64,000 nucleotides of DNA from positions 151,838,071 through 151,902,070 of the forward strand of contig JAVGWX010000002.1 in NCBI GenBank assembly GCA_036924085.1, read 5' to 3'. The stretch comes from Ariolimax columbianus. Lineage: Eukaryota > Mollusca > Gastropoda > Stylommatophora > Arionidae. A program made the position numbers and the translations under genes. The notes below the pieces were generated by a model. That model saw only the letters and a list, made by a program, of their open reading frames with translations. It did not search any database and was not told where the DNA came from. Of this stretch, positions 23,630 to 38,429 are shown piece by piece. How positions within the stretch are numbered: the stretch's first letter is position 1; each line of letters begins with the position of its first letter.

Positions 23630-24400
23630 TTTTGCTTTTGATGATTTTCGCATTGTTCAAATGATGAAGCGGAGACCAAGGATCTAGAAACAGCAGTTGA
23701 GATTTTGCACCAACAGTTTGACTTTGGCAAATTGTTGCCGATGGATTTGGTCATTTTTAGGGACTGCAAGTCGGTTCTGGATGCGCTGAAAAACACCCCA
23801 TACAAAGAAAAGGAGATATTCTTGGTTGGGAGGGCGATAAACAACAGCATCACTGTCCACGGGATAAATATCACCTTGCAATGGATCCCTGGACATAGTG
23901 GGCTATTATGGAACCAGATGGCCGACATATTTGCAAAAACAATAATTAAAAACAATAATTAGATATACCCTGAACAGTAAAACGAATTATTAAGAATACT
24001 ACTCGGGAAATCTGGATGAACAGGTGCGCGACGGGAACAACGGGTCGCAGTGTATTTAACGAAATGTCACAGCCAAAAAGTAACGATAGCATAAATAAAC
24101 TACATAGAACAGATCAATGTCTCATCTTTCAGTTCTGATCATGGCACACCCGAGTTTAGCCGCTAGAACCGCATCAATCCCCAGCACCTTCCCTTGTGCA
24201 GACATTGCTCTTACCCTGATGAAACAGTTCGACACCTATCTATTGAGTGCACGACGTTTGGGTGCATGAGTAAAAGATTCTTACAAGCACTGCCGACAAG
24301 TGCCAACACACTGTACGGAACAGTGGCGCAACTGAAGAAGACCTGTATCTATATAAGAATGACACTGGGCTGGCAAGACTAGGCTTGCTCAGCAGTTATG
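23630..24400 (+). mobile_element. LINE 3' fragment with RNase H and zinc knuckle (family D, copy 2)
   Basis: DEAETKDLETAVEILHQQ begins the visible part near 23664. The frame at 23705-23962 then reads VIFRDCKSVLDALKNTPY and LQWIPGHSGLLWNQMADIF, the later RNase H motifs (aspartate, then HSG...D). After a stop and decayed sequence, the frame at 24194-24382 carries CRHCSYPDETVRHLSIEC, a C-x2-C-x8-H-x4-C knuckle typical of the C-terminus of RNase-H-bearing LINEs. 24001-24070 matches 4690-4760 of copy 1. The RT and the first RNase H motif (TDGS) are absent here, so the fragment is 5'-truncated inside RNase H. It complements copy 1, which has the endonuclease and RNase H start. Confidence 0.82.
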
Positions 24401-24419
24401 GGATAAAATCAACTACAAC

Positions 24420-25035
24420 GACATCACTGTTATTTGTAATACAATGTTGCTCAGTTCACGATAAAGACCTTGACATATATAAACGTCAGTAAATGCTTGC
24501 TGTTAACTGGTTTTGACACTTGTTTAGTTATCAGCTTTTCTGAATGTTAATGTCGGCTTTGTATATTGCATGCGCAAGGTGTACATGTTTAACCTATTTC
24601 CTGTTCACGAAAATTAAGTGTAGCGTTTTTATTTCAGCAGATCCCATTGCAAATAGCAGTTGCAGTTTCTTTAGCAATAGTGTAACGTGATGAGAGTGCT
24701 GGTCCCATACTTCAGCTTCTTTAGCATATGGTTTCGACATGAATCTACGATTGTTTGGGACGAGTGGATGATTGGTAAGGTCTTGACCAAAGGGAGACAA
24801 TTGAAAAAACCAATTGGGCAAATACTAAAACATAGTTTTCACACTCCTTAACGACTGTATTAGCGAGTGAACGTTATTCTTACGTACAATAAAGGACACT
24901 ATTGGACACCAACAATGAGAAAAGGTCCCACAATGATGTTTTTTATCACGGTTGCAAAATATTGTTCGTTCAACACATGCTCCAATCTGAAATCTTTTCA
25001 TCTGAGAATGCAATTTAGCATTTAACACAGATGGG
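24420..25035. other. No gene recognised
   Basis: Minus-strand frames at 24594-24821 and 24825-25028 have no recognisable domain. I see no supported feature. Confidence 0.35.
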
Positions 25036-25039
25036 CTAT

Positions 25040-25232
25040 GGTTGATAGGCGAGACACCTGTATCTGAAGGTGGGGTCGATATAGCAGAGAGGTGAGGCGC
25101 CTGTATCTCAAGGAGGGGTCACAATAGCTGATAGGCGAGGTGCCATTATCTGAAGGTGATGTCGCAATGTCTGAAAGGTGAAACGCATGAATTTCAAGGT
25201 GGGGTCGCTATAGCTAAGAGGTTAGGCGCCTG
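25040..25232. repeat. Degenerate 43-bp minisatellite, 4-5 copies
   Basis: The core is GATAGGCGAGGCGCCTGTAT followed by CTCAAGGTGGGGTCGCTATAG, with many differences between copies. Confidence 0.85.
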
Positions 25233-25234
25233 TA

Positions 25235-26193
25235 AACGAAGATACGAATTAGCACATGAATCTGAGTGTATTCAAATTTAAAAAGTGGCATTCTTTTATG
25301 GAAGGTGAGATCGGTCGCCTAATCATCGAGATCCGAAAGAAAGACTCGGTCACCCAGGGACATGATGTGCACGTACAAGAACCCTTAGCAGTTCTAACAA
25401 ATCTAAAAATAGCAGGTTGTTACCCACTGCCCGGGTCAAAACTGAACAAGCAACGGAATTGATCATATTATAAGTATGTAGAAAGGGAACTCGCCTCTCC
25501 AAAGAAAAAAGAAGATCATTCGACTTGATGTAACGACCAATTGTTACTTCTTAAGCTAGTACTATTACTGATATAGGCGACCATTACTCTAGATGGACTG
25601 GTAACGTTCGTAGTACGGCCGAGCCCATGGGTGAAGTTATAGTTGTTGTTGCTGTCGTTATTGTTGAATAACCACGATCAATAACTTTACTCTAATGTTA
25701 CCCACGATGAATAACTTTACTCGATTGTATTCCATGAAATAGTCGTTAGGTGGCGGCTTGCAGTAGCTTTCCTCACATACCGAGGGTGCTGTTGAAATTG
25801 GGCCAGGGTGCCATGCGCTGGTGCTATGGCTGGCTTCTGGGTTTCGCTTACTGTTACGGGTATCACGCTAATGCCCACTTTGTTAGCCAGAATGAAACGG
25901 TTTCATTTTTAGGGAGAACTTAATATAAGTGATGTTCCACTGTCTGATAGTCGTCTTCATGAGGTTAGAACACGAGACCTCACATGCATGTGTTTTTCGT
26001 TACTACAATTATGTGCAAGATGGTATTTGGCCTTATCTCTGTTAAAGTCACCATGTGGGTGTCTGTTTAGTATACAGGTTTACTTCACCTGTGTTCTATT
26101 TATCGCACTGTCATTCCCCAGCTGCATCTATCTGTGGCATATTCTTGGTCACATATCATTATAAGTTATACCATATGTCTATATAATGTGAAA

Positions 26194-26267
<74 letters not shown>

Positions 26268-28480
26268 TAAACGTCATCGAGTCGATGTGTTGTTATGAGT
26301 TACCTGTCATTACTCATTGCAAATATATCACAATGTTTTCTCTATTTGTGTTGCTTGCATCGACGTGCGCTGCTCAGACGGAAGCAAAGAGTAATCAGGG
26401 TCAGGTGAAACATACTGGTCAAGATTCCACCATACATTCGTGTCCCTGAACACAGGCTGTGTTAGAAGAGTCTGGTCATCGATTTGGGGATTAATAATGT
26501 GATCCTTATAGTGGTGAGCCCAACTTTGCAGTACAGCCACTGTAGACCCTAGTCCACCTTATTTAGTGCCCCTCGGGATATAAGAAGAGACAATGCAAAC
26601 AGTTACCAAAGCAACGTCTACAATATCTCAACTCAGCACTGGCAGCTTCCAGTAACAGCAACGTAGATGACTTGTGTCATCGTTTGGCTTATACTGCCTG
26701 TTAATATATCCAGATCCCAATTTCTGGAGACCCTACCAACTTTGCATTGGATATATTGCTGTCACATCATAGGCAGCTCAAAACTTACCAATTGTCTTGT
26801 CTCATCTAGATAGTATGGCAAAAACGGATGTAATCTCCATCTGAATTCTTGCTACCAAACTAACTAGGAGTCTTAGCAACTATCCATTTGAATCACAACT
26901 GCGTTCACAACCGAAACAGCCGCCTTGCACGTGTTACATCAATAAAACTGTCGCACAAATGATGGAGAAGAGCCAAAGTAAATCTAACATTTTAACCGTA
27001 CCATAACTTAAAAAATAGACAATGAAAATTCATGCCGCGTTGTCAAAGAATGCTTGATGTACATCAAATATGTATGAACCCTCTCACCTGCTTTCTCAGT
27101 GCCCCGTTAAACAGTACGTTCCACACTTCTAATCTATCGCTAACCTAAAGTGGCCAAGTCGGCTAGGGGGCCACCCTATCAAGCGCCCTGTAGATGTCCG
27201 TCCCCAGAAACTATTACCACTCAATCCCACATGTCCACGTTGTCACATTTGTGAAACTTATCACATCGTATCACTAACATAGGTCGAACCCAATCTTACA
27301 CTGTTGTCAGTGGCAAGAATTCTTTAATTCCACTTTAAAGTAGACAAGTTCAGTGTATGATTCCAAATTGAATTGTTTTCCAAGCTCTCCCTGACAGCAC
27401 CGCAGTTTTCAGGCAGTTTAACACTTGTCATTTTAAGGACATATTGTTCCTAGTCTTTCGCAGTCCTGTAAAAAAGTTTCTGCAAGCTCCTGGTAATTAA
27501 AAGTCTTACTGTTTCCTACAATGAATTTGACCACTTCCTGGAAAACATTCCAAGCTAAAATTGTGTTACCTGTGAGAATATCAAATCTATGTTCTCATAA
27601 GAGCTGTCGGTTCTGTTAACCGATTACTACACATTCCTTTATTTTGGCCCCCACTAATTCTTGAACATGCATTTTGAAGTTATAAAAACTCGTGCCCTAT
27701 TTCAATTCGCGGCCTATACACAATTCTTTGTTAATCCAAGTTTAATGTGTAGATCACTGAGCAAGATCTTCATTCAAGTAGTTTATTAAGTACATTACTT
27801 ATACAACCAGGTTCAAGTGATTGTCGTTAAGGCAAATCATAGTTCTTGTAATGCCACTCGGTGTCATATGTAAAAGATACATCAACTCTTTGTGTAACCT
27901 TGCTGTAGCTTCATCCCGACAGTAATAACATCCAGGTCAGCACATATCTGGCACTTATACTTTCACAGTTCATAATGCACAACAGTTGTTTTATGTTGAT
28001 GTACGTTTATTTCAAGTGGAATGCATATTCCATTGGAACAGATGGTCAACCATTAACATTATGGAACAGCACATATGTCAAGCTTAACATGGGTGAATCG
28101 ATAAGCAGCCCTAACTCGTCATCAGTGAAGTCGATATGCAGTGCTGCCATCAGATCCATTCTACCAACGCAAGCAGGGAGGTTATCTGTCATTTTGAAAT
28201 ATGAAAACAGATCTTGTTACAGAGTACTAAACACAGAAACATGCAAATTATCTTCTAGACGATTTCAATGTTGCACGGCTATACAAAAGAGAATGACTAG
28301 GTAATTTGCGTCGAGAAGATGATCCACAAGTCTACAGACTACTCCTCCCCTCTCACCTCCCCCACCATCCAGCTTCCCCTTCCAATTCATGAAAACGGAA
28401 GATCATTTGTGATGTTAAAGTTCAAATTAGTTTAAAATAGCTATGTCTGCCTCTGATACATCTGCGATGTTGTCCAGGGT
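25235..28480. other. No gene recognised apart from an AT microsatellite
   Basis: Over 3 kb of AT-rich DNA with short unrecognised frames (25256-25462, 26328-26540, 27975-28304). Apart from the (AT)n tract at 26196-26264 I see no repeat, promoter or conserved domain I can support. Confidence 0.35.
26196..26264. repeat. (AT)n microsatellite
   Basis: About 34 uninterrupted AT units. Confidence 0.98.
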
Positions 28481-28489
28481 AATTGATGC

Positions 28490-28800
28490 AGTATACGTAC
28501 GAATAGAACAGCCATATGGGACTCACACATTGAACGAGATCGACAGTCTGCAACTTCCAGCTGACTGATTTCGTAAGGTTCAGCGAATCAGATGTGCAAG
28601 TCCGTATGATGCCTTAATATGGACGGTCCTGGAAACAGGCTGCATCAGTGTAGCTGTCCTGAAAGAATATGGATGAAAGTCTGCCTAAAACATGTGCAGT
28701 GCTCAAACCGGCTGTGTCAGGTAAAAGGGGCAGATATCGCAGTCGAACTGTAAACTACGACACAAACCTCATTTTCAGGACGAACGAATAACAATAAAGT
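28490..28800 (+). repeat. Dispersed repeat R3, copy 1
   Basis: Anchors ATCGACAGTCTGCAAC, CCTGGAAACAGGCTGCATC and GCAGTCGAACTGTAAACTA plus CGACACAA are shared with the copies at 47.17, 49.86 and 51.97 kb. No coding capacity is seen and the GAA tail present on the 47.17-kb copy is missing. Confidence 0.7.
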
Positions 28801-28809
28801 GTCAGTTTA

Positions 28810-29670
28810 CAGATGGTTTTACAAAAGCGTGGTGTTGAGAACAATTGTTGGTTCCCTGTACTTTTGAAGCAAAAAACGAGCGCTCTACCAGTCGTTTAGT
28901 TAGACGCTCATCCAGATTGATAAAACTACTAATTCAAACTGAACCTATTGAAATGCCTTCAGGGGCAGCCGTTTTGATGTCTAGGTGGCATGGATAAAAA
29001 AGTGCTTAAACATGATGATGAAACTAGATAACGCCGATGAGAGTCGGTTAGTCCAGCAGACAATATGAAATACCCGGTAGACCGTTCCCACGCTACCCGG
29101 ATACTCGCCAATGATCATCGAGGGATTGTGAACAATGTTCAAGTCACCGATGTTGTAATAAAGCATGACATCACAGGCATGAGAAATAACAGTGCATTCT
29201 TTTTAACCATCACATTTGTGCTTGTTAGAGACCGCTGGGTATATGGGGAAAGAGGATATTTTTAGGGATACAAAGATGACTATTCCTCATAATAACATTA
29301 AACAGAATTACTTTACAACCGGTGTCATCATTACTGGCATTAGTATCGTCACCACTTGACCAAAGATCGATGTTGTGACTTAATGTAGACGACAAATCAG
29401 CCAGACATTCTAGCAGTACTCAAGTCACTGTCAACACATCTGGTAGTGAAGCTTGGACAACGTCAAATCGTGTCACTTTAGCAAACAGTGCAGGAGACAT
29501 GTCAATATTAGATAAATCAATACATGCACATCAGTGGCCGGAAGACATTTTATAAGATATCTTTGACAAGGTCTCAAATAAATAGGATAAGGTTATGTCC
29601 CTTGCGAGTTAAGGGATGCGGACATGACGTGAATGAATGTTTTAATGTGGCGATTTTGTGGCAGCCCTCG
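28810..29670. other. No gene recognised
   Basis: No recognisable domain, repeat or RNA gene. Confidence 0.35.
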
Positions 29671-29679
29671 GGTGTCAGG

Positions 29680-29850
29680 GTCTGAGTAGTTGAGTGGCAA
29701 ACCACTCATTCAGACGACAAAGGTAGTGTGGTCAAATATCGTTATCGACACGTTCATGTTGACGAGTTGTGAATTAGTACCTGGTTTGCTGTAAGGGAAG
29801 GACATGCAGAGAGAAAGGAGAATGGTCACTCCGCCCTCAACAGATGAGGT
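29680..29850 (+). mobile_element. Possible tRNA-derived SINE remnant
   Basis: TAGTTGAGTGGCAAACC resembles a tRNA A-box (about 29687) and GTGGTCAAATATC a degraded B-box (about 29730) at suitable spacing. No second copy was found in the window, so this is tentative. Confidence 0.35.
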
Positions 29851-30182
29851 TGAGAATAATCAATCCTCTAACACTTCATTCACGACAGCATCGTCTGTTT
29901 TACATTGTTAAGGTCAAGGTAGTCCCAAGCCAGATAATGCTGTGGGGATGATGTGCTGGATACTTCATTTTACGAGCCCACATTGTGGGCTGCCTTTGTC
30001 ACATGTTCATATACGCTTTCATTGCTCATCTCAGAGGACACGAACTAAGTAGTTCCTCTGATAGCTCAGCTACGATCTCCTTACTTCGCCAGTTGCACAT
30101 TTACAGTTCGATCAGTTGGAATAATCGAGTACATCATGGAAAAACTCTCCACAAGTCCAATCTGTAAAATTGTGCACGAAGT

Positions 30183-30625
30183 GATTCGAAGCTGGTGTGC
30201 TGAAAACGATTCGGAGCTGGTGTGCTGAAAACGATTCGGAGCTGGTGTGCTGAAAACGATTCGGAGCTGGTGTGCTGAAAACGATTCGAAGCTGGTGTGC
30301 TGAAAACGATTCGAAGCTGGTGTGCTGAAAACGATTTGAAGCAGGTATGCTGTAAACGATTCTAAGTTGGAGCACTGTAAACGATTTTAAGTTGGAGCAC
30401 TTTACATGATTATAAGTTGGAGCGCTGTAAACTATTATAAGTTGGAGCGTTGTAAACGATTATAAGTTGGAGCGCTGTAAATAATTTTAAGTTGGAGCAC
30501 TGTAAACGATTATAAGTTGGAGCACTGTAAACGATCATAGGTTGGAGCGTTGTAAATGATTCGATGCTGGTGTGATGTGAACAATTCCAATTTGGAGGGT
30601 TGTACATGATTCGAAGCTAATGCGC
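30183..30625. repeat. 25-bp minisatellite, about 18 copies, with a divergence gradient
   Basis: The left six units (GATTCGGAGCTGGTGTGCTG plus AAAAC) are nearly identical. From about 30335 rightward units drift to GATTATAAGTTGGAGCACTG plus TAAAC and then to single diverged copies near 30600. The spacing stays 25 bp. Short open frames over it are artefacts. Confidence 0.95.
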
Positions 30626-30959
30626 TGTAAACCGAAATGGCAAACCGAAGGCAACCAAAACAAACACAACCGCAACAAAATAAAGAAAACAACTAATTTA
30701 TGTGAGATTAAGGTAATGAAATGTAGCGAGTTGTTTATATACATACACACATAGGGGATATAGTGTCAGCAGAGTCAGCGCTTTTATATCGATTTTAAAT
30801 TGACTGGTCAAAATCATTTGTTGGTTAGCAGTGATGACTTTTCAAAATACTCTATAAAATAGGTAGTCAAATACAACTTCTACAACTAATAATATCGATC
30901 CATTAAAACATGAAAAAAATTTAACAAAGAGCATCAAGGCGGCCTAAAGTTGGTTTGGC

Positions 30960-32150
30960 GGAGAAAGAGGAAGAAGCTACAGGAAAGGTAAAAATGAAAG
31001 GTTTATGTGCGGCTGCGAAGAAACTATCGGGAAAGTATCAACAACGAGACTAATCAAAAATAAATTTGGGGAAAAGATAACTGACCTTGAAGAACAGACG
31101 AAAAGAATACTTAGAAGAATTTTTGAACAGACCAGCACCAGACAACCCACCAGACATCCAACCCGCAGATCAGGACCTGCTGATCAACTGTGATAATTAA
31201 AGTAGAGCAGAGATTAGAATGGCAACAACGTTTCTAATGAAGGACAATGAAGCAGGAACTGATGGTATACTACCTAAAGCCATAAAAGCAAACGTTGAAA
31301 CATCTTCTAACTTGCTCCATAATTTGATAGGCGCCATCTGGGAGCAAGAAAGATTACGAAAATATTGGAGAGAGAGCTACCTGGTGAAATTGCATAAGAA
31401 GGGAGATTTACAGGAATGCAAATCCATAGAAGATTAATGTTATTATCAGTGCCGGAAAAAAAAAATGTTAAATAGAAAAATACTAGAATGGTTGAAAAGT
31501 GGATAACAAAATTAAGGATGAGCAGGCGGTCTTCAGACGGAATAGATTATGTATTGACCAGATATCCATATTGCGGATAATTGTGGAGCAATCATTGGAA
31601 AGGCATTCGAGTTTCTACATCAATTTCGTTGATTATGAAACAGCTTACGACAGTTTGGACAGAGATATACTCTAGAAACTATTGAGACACTATGGAATTC
31701 CTAAAAAGCTTACGCACATAATTAGACCGACGTATGAAAGTATGCAATGTAGAGTTATACACGAAGGACAACTGACAGAACATTCATAATTAAATCAGAG
31801 GTACGACAGGGTTGCCTACTGTCGCCTTTCCTGTTCATTCTGGCAGTAGATTGTATTATGAATGTAACAACAAATGAGAGATATGGAATCCAGTGGCCCT
31901 TGAATTAACAACTGAGGGACTAGATTTTGCGGATGATATAGCCCAATTGTTCCACATCCAAGGCCAAATGCAAATGAAACTGGATTATACCTCTAAACAA
32001 GTCGGTTTGAAGATCCATGAGGAAAAGATAAAAATTATTAGGGTCAATGCAGCAAACACAGAACCACTCTTGCTGAGAGGAACTCCACTAGAAGAGGTAG
32101 AAGTATTTACATACCTATGAAGTATCACCAACACGGAGGGAGGGACAGCC
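30960..32150 (+). mobile_element. RTE-like LINE, linker plus RT palm (family E, copy 2)
   Basis: The linker reads LSGKYQQRD (about 31030) and ILRRIFEQTSTRQP. RT fingers are in the frame 31219-31437 (NEAGTDGILPKAIKA, YLVKLHKKGDLQECKS). Motif A is NFVDYETAYDSLDRD near 31625-31665. The EVRQGCLLSPFLF motif follows at 31798-31836 in another frame. The catalytic LDFADDIAQL box is intact at 31919-31948 inside the frame 31893-32120, which ends VEVFTYL. About five frame changes are needed. The expected thumb and C-terminus are missing because the sequence passes straight into TCTG/TCTA repeats at 32151. Compared with copy 1 at 1.26 kb, the catalytic box is better preserved. Confidence 0.83.
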
Positions 32151-32735
<585 letters not shown>

Positions 32736-32739
32736 CTGA

Positions 32740-33490
32740 ATATATGTCAATGTATCTATATGTATGTATGTCTGTTAATCTGTCTGTATTTCGATGCATG
32801 TAGTTTTGTCTGGCTGTCTTTTTATTGGTATGTCTCAGTTTGAACATATTTCAAGATGTCTTCCAATTGATCCATCTCTGCATATATCAGCATTTCCTGC
32901 ATTGTGTCTAATTCTAGAAAAAGCTGGCATGATCATTAACTGTATGGCGTCTAAAGAAGCACAAAATAAATGTAACACATACACGACAGCAAAATGAAAC
33001 ATACTCAAGTGTTCACGTACTGTGGACACATATGTGAAACACATGAATGGTTAGATATAGAAATAGAATAAGCGTGGCGTATTGTATGCTATCACTTCTT
33101 AAGCACCCGATCGTCTACTTGGTAACACATCAAGAACTGATCAAACAACCACGTTGTTCCAAGTCTTTGCTATAAGTGTTAAACTTTGGAACATTTCCAA
33201 AACACGGCATACGGAAATGATGACGTATGCAATGATATGCATGAGAAAAGCTGTTAATGTCGACATGAGAGAAATATACAGACAAGCATGTCGTGTCTCA
33301 ATTAATCCGTTTGATGTATACACATCAAGTGTAAAAGACGGTACGGAATTTCGCTCTTCCGGCACATTGAAGCCGCACCTTGACTTCCCATATGTTGCAG
33401 TCTAAAAATCTATCACATTAACTAACACTTCAGTAAACTAAGAAAACTTTTTCAAGACATCAAATCGAAATTCGTTTTTTCTACACTTTA
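32740..33490. other. No gene recognised
   Basis: Frames at 32794-32997 and 33154-33405 are unrecognised; I looked for the missing C-terminus of the LINE that ends at 32150 and did not find it. Confidence 0.35.
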
Positions 33491-33495
33491 CAACT

Positions 33496-33581
33496 CTTCC
33501 ACTCGTCTAGCATACACAACTTCTCTTCCACTCGTCTAGCATACACAACTTCTCTTCCACTCGTCTAGCATACACAACTTC
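33496..33581. repeat. 29-bp tandem repeat, 3 copies
   Basis: CTTCCACTCGTCTAGCATAC plus ACAACTTCT is repeated three times with almost no differences. Confidence 0.96.
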
Positions 33582-33584
33582 CTA

Positions 33585-34910
33585 CATTCTCCCATCTAAT
33601 GGTCATCTGACTTAAAACTCAAACTACCGATAAACCTAAAACTGTTGTCCACAATCTACTTTCCGTATGTGGCCGGTTGTAAAGTGAATCCGAATTATGG
33701 CGTATTGACGCCGATGGTTGATTCGTGGTAAATTCAACCCAGGTAAACGTCCTGGGCTCCGTTCCTTAGCGACGACTGTCGTAAATGGCCACTGCGTGGT
33801 GGATGTCGAAAGACTAAGCTACTGCTGTGAATCTGCGTTGACTAGAAACTTAGTGAAGGCAGCCACGTGTTTAAACTGGCGCGTGTTGACCACGCGGTAA
33901 TCTGGCGAACGTCGATCACGTGTAAAATGGTAAAGTTTTCTCTCAGCTGATCTGGATCTGTCAGGAAGCCTGTTCTCTCCTATAGCGGGTAGCTATGACT
34001 GATCTAGTCTGCTTCTGTGAGATCTATAGATACTCTGCAATGACTATAACCTTGAAAGGTCGCCCACATGTCTGACGCTGGTTAAAATTGAATTTGGTGA
34101 AATTATAATTGCTCACATATGAACATCAGTAACAGTTTACTTCGGTAATTTGGAACTCAGTCAATGCAACGTTCCGGCGTGATACTATCTGAATCTCTCT
34201 TTGAATGAATCCCTCTCTAAATCTGTTGTGTCTCCCTGAATCTCTCTTTGAAAATGCACCGAGCTCCCGGTTTGCTTCGGTTTTTTTTAACACCCCCGGG
34301 CTATTAATCTGCTGGTCCTACTTTCAAAATGGCGTCCTTGTCGCCGATATGAAACCGCCACCTGCCGCGGTACTTGCTGATTGAGTTGTCAGGTCCTGTG
34401 GAAAGTCCTTTTCTAAATTTAAAGAAATTATATAATTACGATTGCGATGTAATTCTACAAAAATTAAGAGCTGTCAATATGCAGACACGATTTGTCTGGT
34501 AAGACTACATCTGTCACAGAAGACATAAAACAGTAGTGTTCGGTCAGCTCATTAACATGCAGTCTACCACAACCACTACACACATATAACAGAAACATAC
34601 GCACGTATATGTCATTATAACGATCACGTGACCAATATAAATATCACATTACACAAATCTTAGAAAAACACTGCCTGACAAGGACCATGGCAACACATAA
34701 GAGCAAGACAGAACGCTTCAGCTAGCCACGTAATGTTCGCGCACAAGTGGGCAGTTAAAGTAACGCGTAACGTATAAATCGAAAGATAAACTAGAGAGAT
34801 ACTTGATAAACATGTACCAGGTCGCCCATTTCGGAAGAAAGTGATGGAAACTGTGTTTTTAGAGCAAACATCTAGAGTGATGTATTTATATCGGAACTTA
34901 CTAAGAAATT
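33585..34910. other. No gene recognised
   Basis: A locally GC-richer segment at 33690-33960 has a 60-codon open frame (33718-33900) with no recognisable family. 34660-34932 minus is unrecognised and may be the diverged left part of repeat R4. Confidence 0.35.
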
Positions 34911-34914
34911 GTCG

Positions 34915-35175
34915 GGTACGTCTCCGGCCCAACTATTAAATCATATTTTTGAGAAAGTGACGCTTGACTTCATCATCAGATAGAGATTTCAGCAAGTCTG
35001 CCTTCCTCAGACAGAATACCAACATTTCTGGAGAGGTCTTAAGTCAAACGGAGACTGACAGCTACAATCATTATTTGCTACTGTTTGACCTCGAAGCTAG
35101 ACCGGACACGCGATCAATATGTGCATAAATTTTGATAGACCAAAAGAGCGTCTTTTTGACTTTATCAAAATCGCA
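34915..35175 (+). repeat. Dispersed or duplicated repeat R4, copy 1
   Basis: Matches 38430-38690 in the same orientation at a steady offset of about 3,518 bp. Shared blocks include GACTGACAGCTACAATCATT (35053), GATCAATATGTGCAT (35112) and GTCTTAAGTCAA. The copies have diverged considerably. They flank the nested family A/family B LINEs. Confidence 0.75.
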
Positions 35176-35484
35176 ATCTGGCACACGAATTGACTATGGC
35201 GATGGAGATTAATCTCCAAACCGCCTATGCTCCCTAAAGTTTTATGGAGCCAGTAATATTACACACTATTACACCATTGTTAGTTATCTAATCTGTTCAA
35301 AGTTGCATTTGTAAGACTTAACCACACATTTATTTTCAGCTAACAGTTTGACTCGGAACGACATCATGGAGACATACATGTTACATCCAAACTTTTAAAC
35401 TTCACCATCATAATGGGTCGCAGTAAACGCCGAATCAGATGACATAATATAGCAACAAATATAGATATGTAGTGAAGAACATGT

Positions 35485-36420
<936 letters not shown>

Positions 36421-36509
36421 TAGACGATGATGGCATAATTAATTTTGCTAGCGTTATTTTTAGTAAGGATTAACTGCGCTACTTTGTATCCTCACCCTCT
36501 CGAGTTGCC

Positions 36510-37267
36510 CACAGTGGTAAGTCACGGATGAGACGACTGGTGGCAACTGGAAAATTTTCATACAAATTCAGAGCGGAGGCAGAGGCACTGATAGCTGCAG
36601 TAGAAGCAATGCTCAAAGGCGAAAGCAATGGAAGCCAGATAGTCCTGTTTACAGATGCCCTGGCCGTGGTTACAGCACTAAAAAGCCAAAAAAATACTGA
36701 ACTTAATGATTTAAGAGCAGTACTCTGTCAACTATGCCAGCAGTGCGCACCACAAAGAGTAGTGGTACAGTGGGTTCCATCCCACTGTAACATCCAAGGC
36801 AACGAGGAGGCAGACTGACTGGCAAAAGAAGGTGCAAGACTACCACAACCAGATTCTCGTGTGACCTACGAAGAGTCCAAAAGGTTTATTAAGGCCAGAT
36901 GCATGACCAAATGGGAAATATAACATACTGGCTACACAAAAAATGATGTTTACCACGAGCTGAAAAGAAGAGAGCAGGTCTTGATCTTCAGACTTCCCAC
37001 AGGCCACAACAGACTAAGGTACCATCTACACAATAAATTGAAGATAGGTGGCACTGACGAATGCACCTGTGGCACATGGAAAATGACCTCTGAACATCTG
37101 CTGCAAAGTTGCCCGATATACGAGGACCAGAGAAAGCACATGTGGACATCACCAGCGGCAACACTAGACAAGCTCTATGGCAGTGTAGACAGCCTCAGGA
37201 TGATAGCTGCTTTCTTCGAACACATTCAAGTTGACGTCTTACAGCGTACGACGAAGAAGAAGAAGAA
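36510..37267 (+). mobile_element. I-clade-like LINE 3' end: RNase H and zinc knuckle (family B, copy 3)
   Basis: The frame 36528-36818 opens inside RNase H. It shows KFRAEAEALIAAVEAM (glutamate motif), LFTDALAVVTAL (aspartate motif) and QWVPSHCNIQGNEEAD (final histidine and aspartate). The next codon is TGA where copy 2 has CGA (arginine), a CpG-type transition. Reading continues to YEESKRFIKARCMTKWE. The frame 36981-37304 carries FRLPTGHNRLRYHL and CTCGTWKMTSEHLLQSC, a C-x-C-x8-H-x4-C knuckle. The first RNase H motif and all RT are absent through 5' truncation. The 3' end is ACGAAGAAGAAGAAGAAG, directly followed by the 80-bp array. It is the best preserved family B copy. Confidence 0.87.
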
Positions 37268-37650
37268 GATTATGCAGTCTTCTAAACCAGTTTACATACA
37301 TTAAGTTAAGTTAAGTAAAGAGCAGTAACAGAATCTGGTTGTATACAGATTCTGCAGTCTTCTAATCCAGTTTACAGACATTAAGTTAAGTTAAGTAGAG
37401 AGCACGAACAGAAACTGGTTATATTCAGATTATGCAGTCTTCTAAACCAGTTTAAAGACATTAAGTTAATCTAGTGAAGAGCAGTAACAGAAACTGGTTA
37501 TATTCAGATTATGCAGTCTTCTAAACCAGTTTACATACATTAAGTTAAGTAAAGAGCATGAACAGAATCTGGTTGTATTCAGATTATGCAGTCTTCTACA
37601 CCAGGTTACAGACTTTAAGTTAAGTTATGTAAATAGCACGAACAGAAACA
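37268..37650 (+). repeat. About 80-bp tandem repeat made of the family A LINE 3' tail, 5 copies
   Basis: Units with TGCAGTCTTCTAAACCAG occur at 37274, 37354, 37434, 37513 and 37588 (spacing 80, 80, 79, 75). Each also has CAGACATTAAGTTAAGTT and CTGGTTGTATACAGATT. A single copy of this motif forms the 3' end of family A elements at 4600-4690 and 63112-63199. Confidence 0.9.
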
Positions 37651-37654
37651 GCAA

Positions 37655-38425
37655 CAAACACAGATATGTGGACAAGAATACGATTTAAACAGTAGGAGAT
37701 AGAGATCCGAAGTAAAGACTAATTAAAAGACAGAAAAAACAGCTCAAGATTATGGAGAACTTAACAATGGGTGCAACTAGAACATTCTTGGGATGGAAAC
37801 AAATCTACGTGGCAAATAATACGCTAGAATATATTTCAAGAAAAACAAATGAAAAGCAAGGGGGACCAATGGTCGAGGAAAGTGAAACAAGAGAATAGTA
37901 TGTGAGAGGGCTATTATAAACCAGGACAGCCTCATCGTGTTACAGGAATTGTTCCTTTTACAATGTACTAACACTGAACTTACGATTCCACCCTACACTC
38001 AACAAGTGTACAGAGGAAAGAAGGAGCGCCAAACAACGGTCGAGTTTATCACGGAAACTTCCGTCTGACGTGTAAATATCAATGGGGTTATCTCAAGATA
38101 AAGAAGGAGAAGTCAGCTCAAGTTTCTAATGGAAATGTAAATACGAGCTGTGATAAACGGTATCTCATGTTATACAGATATGTCATGTTTAGAGGATAAC
38201 TGGTTAATTGAATAATAAACTTAATGGCGACAAGAAGTCTGAAACAAACCATCCATTACCTTATAAGGGAAATGAATGTGGTTGTTTGAGGAAAGTGATG
38301 AGTGCTGATGAGAGCAGCTGGAGGCAGAATAACATAATTTTGAGTGAAATTGATGTGGTTATCTGAAAGTGGATATCGAAGAAGGAGACGGAGTTTGTCT
38401 ACATCAGAGTATATGTTGACATTCA
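37655..38425. other. No gene recognised
   Basis: AT-rich unique-looking sequence; minus-strand frames at 37777-37974 and 38256-38450 are unrecognised. Confidence 0.35.
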
Positions 38426-38429
38426 TCGC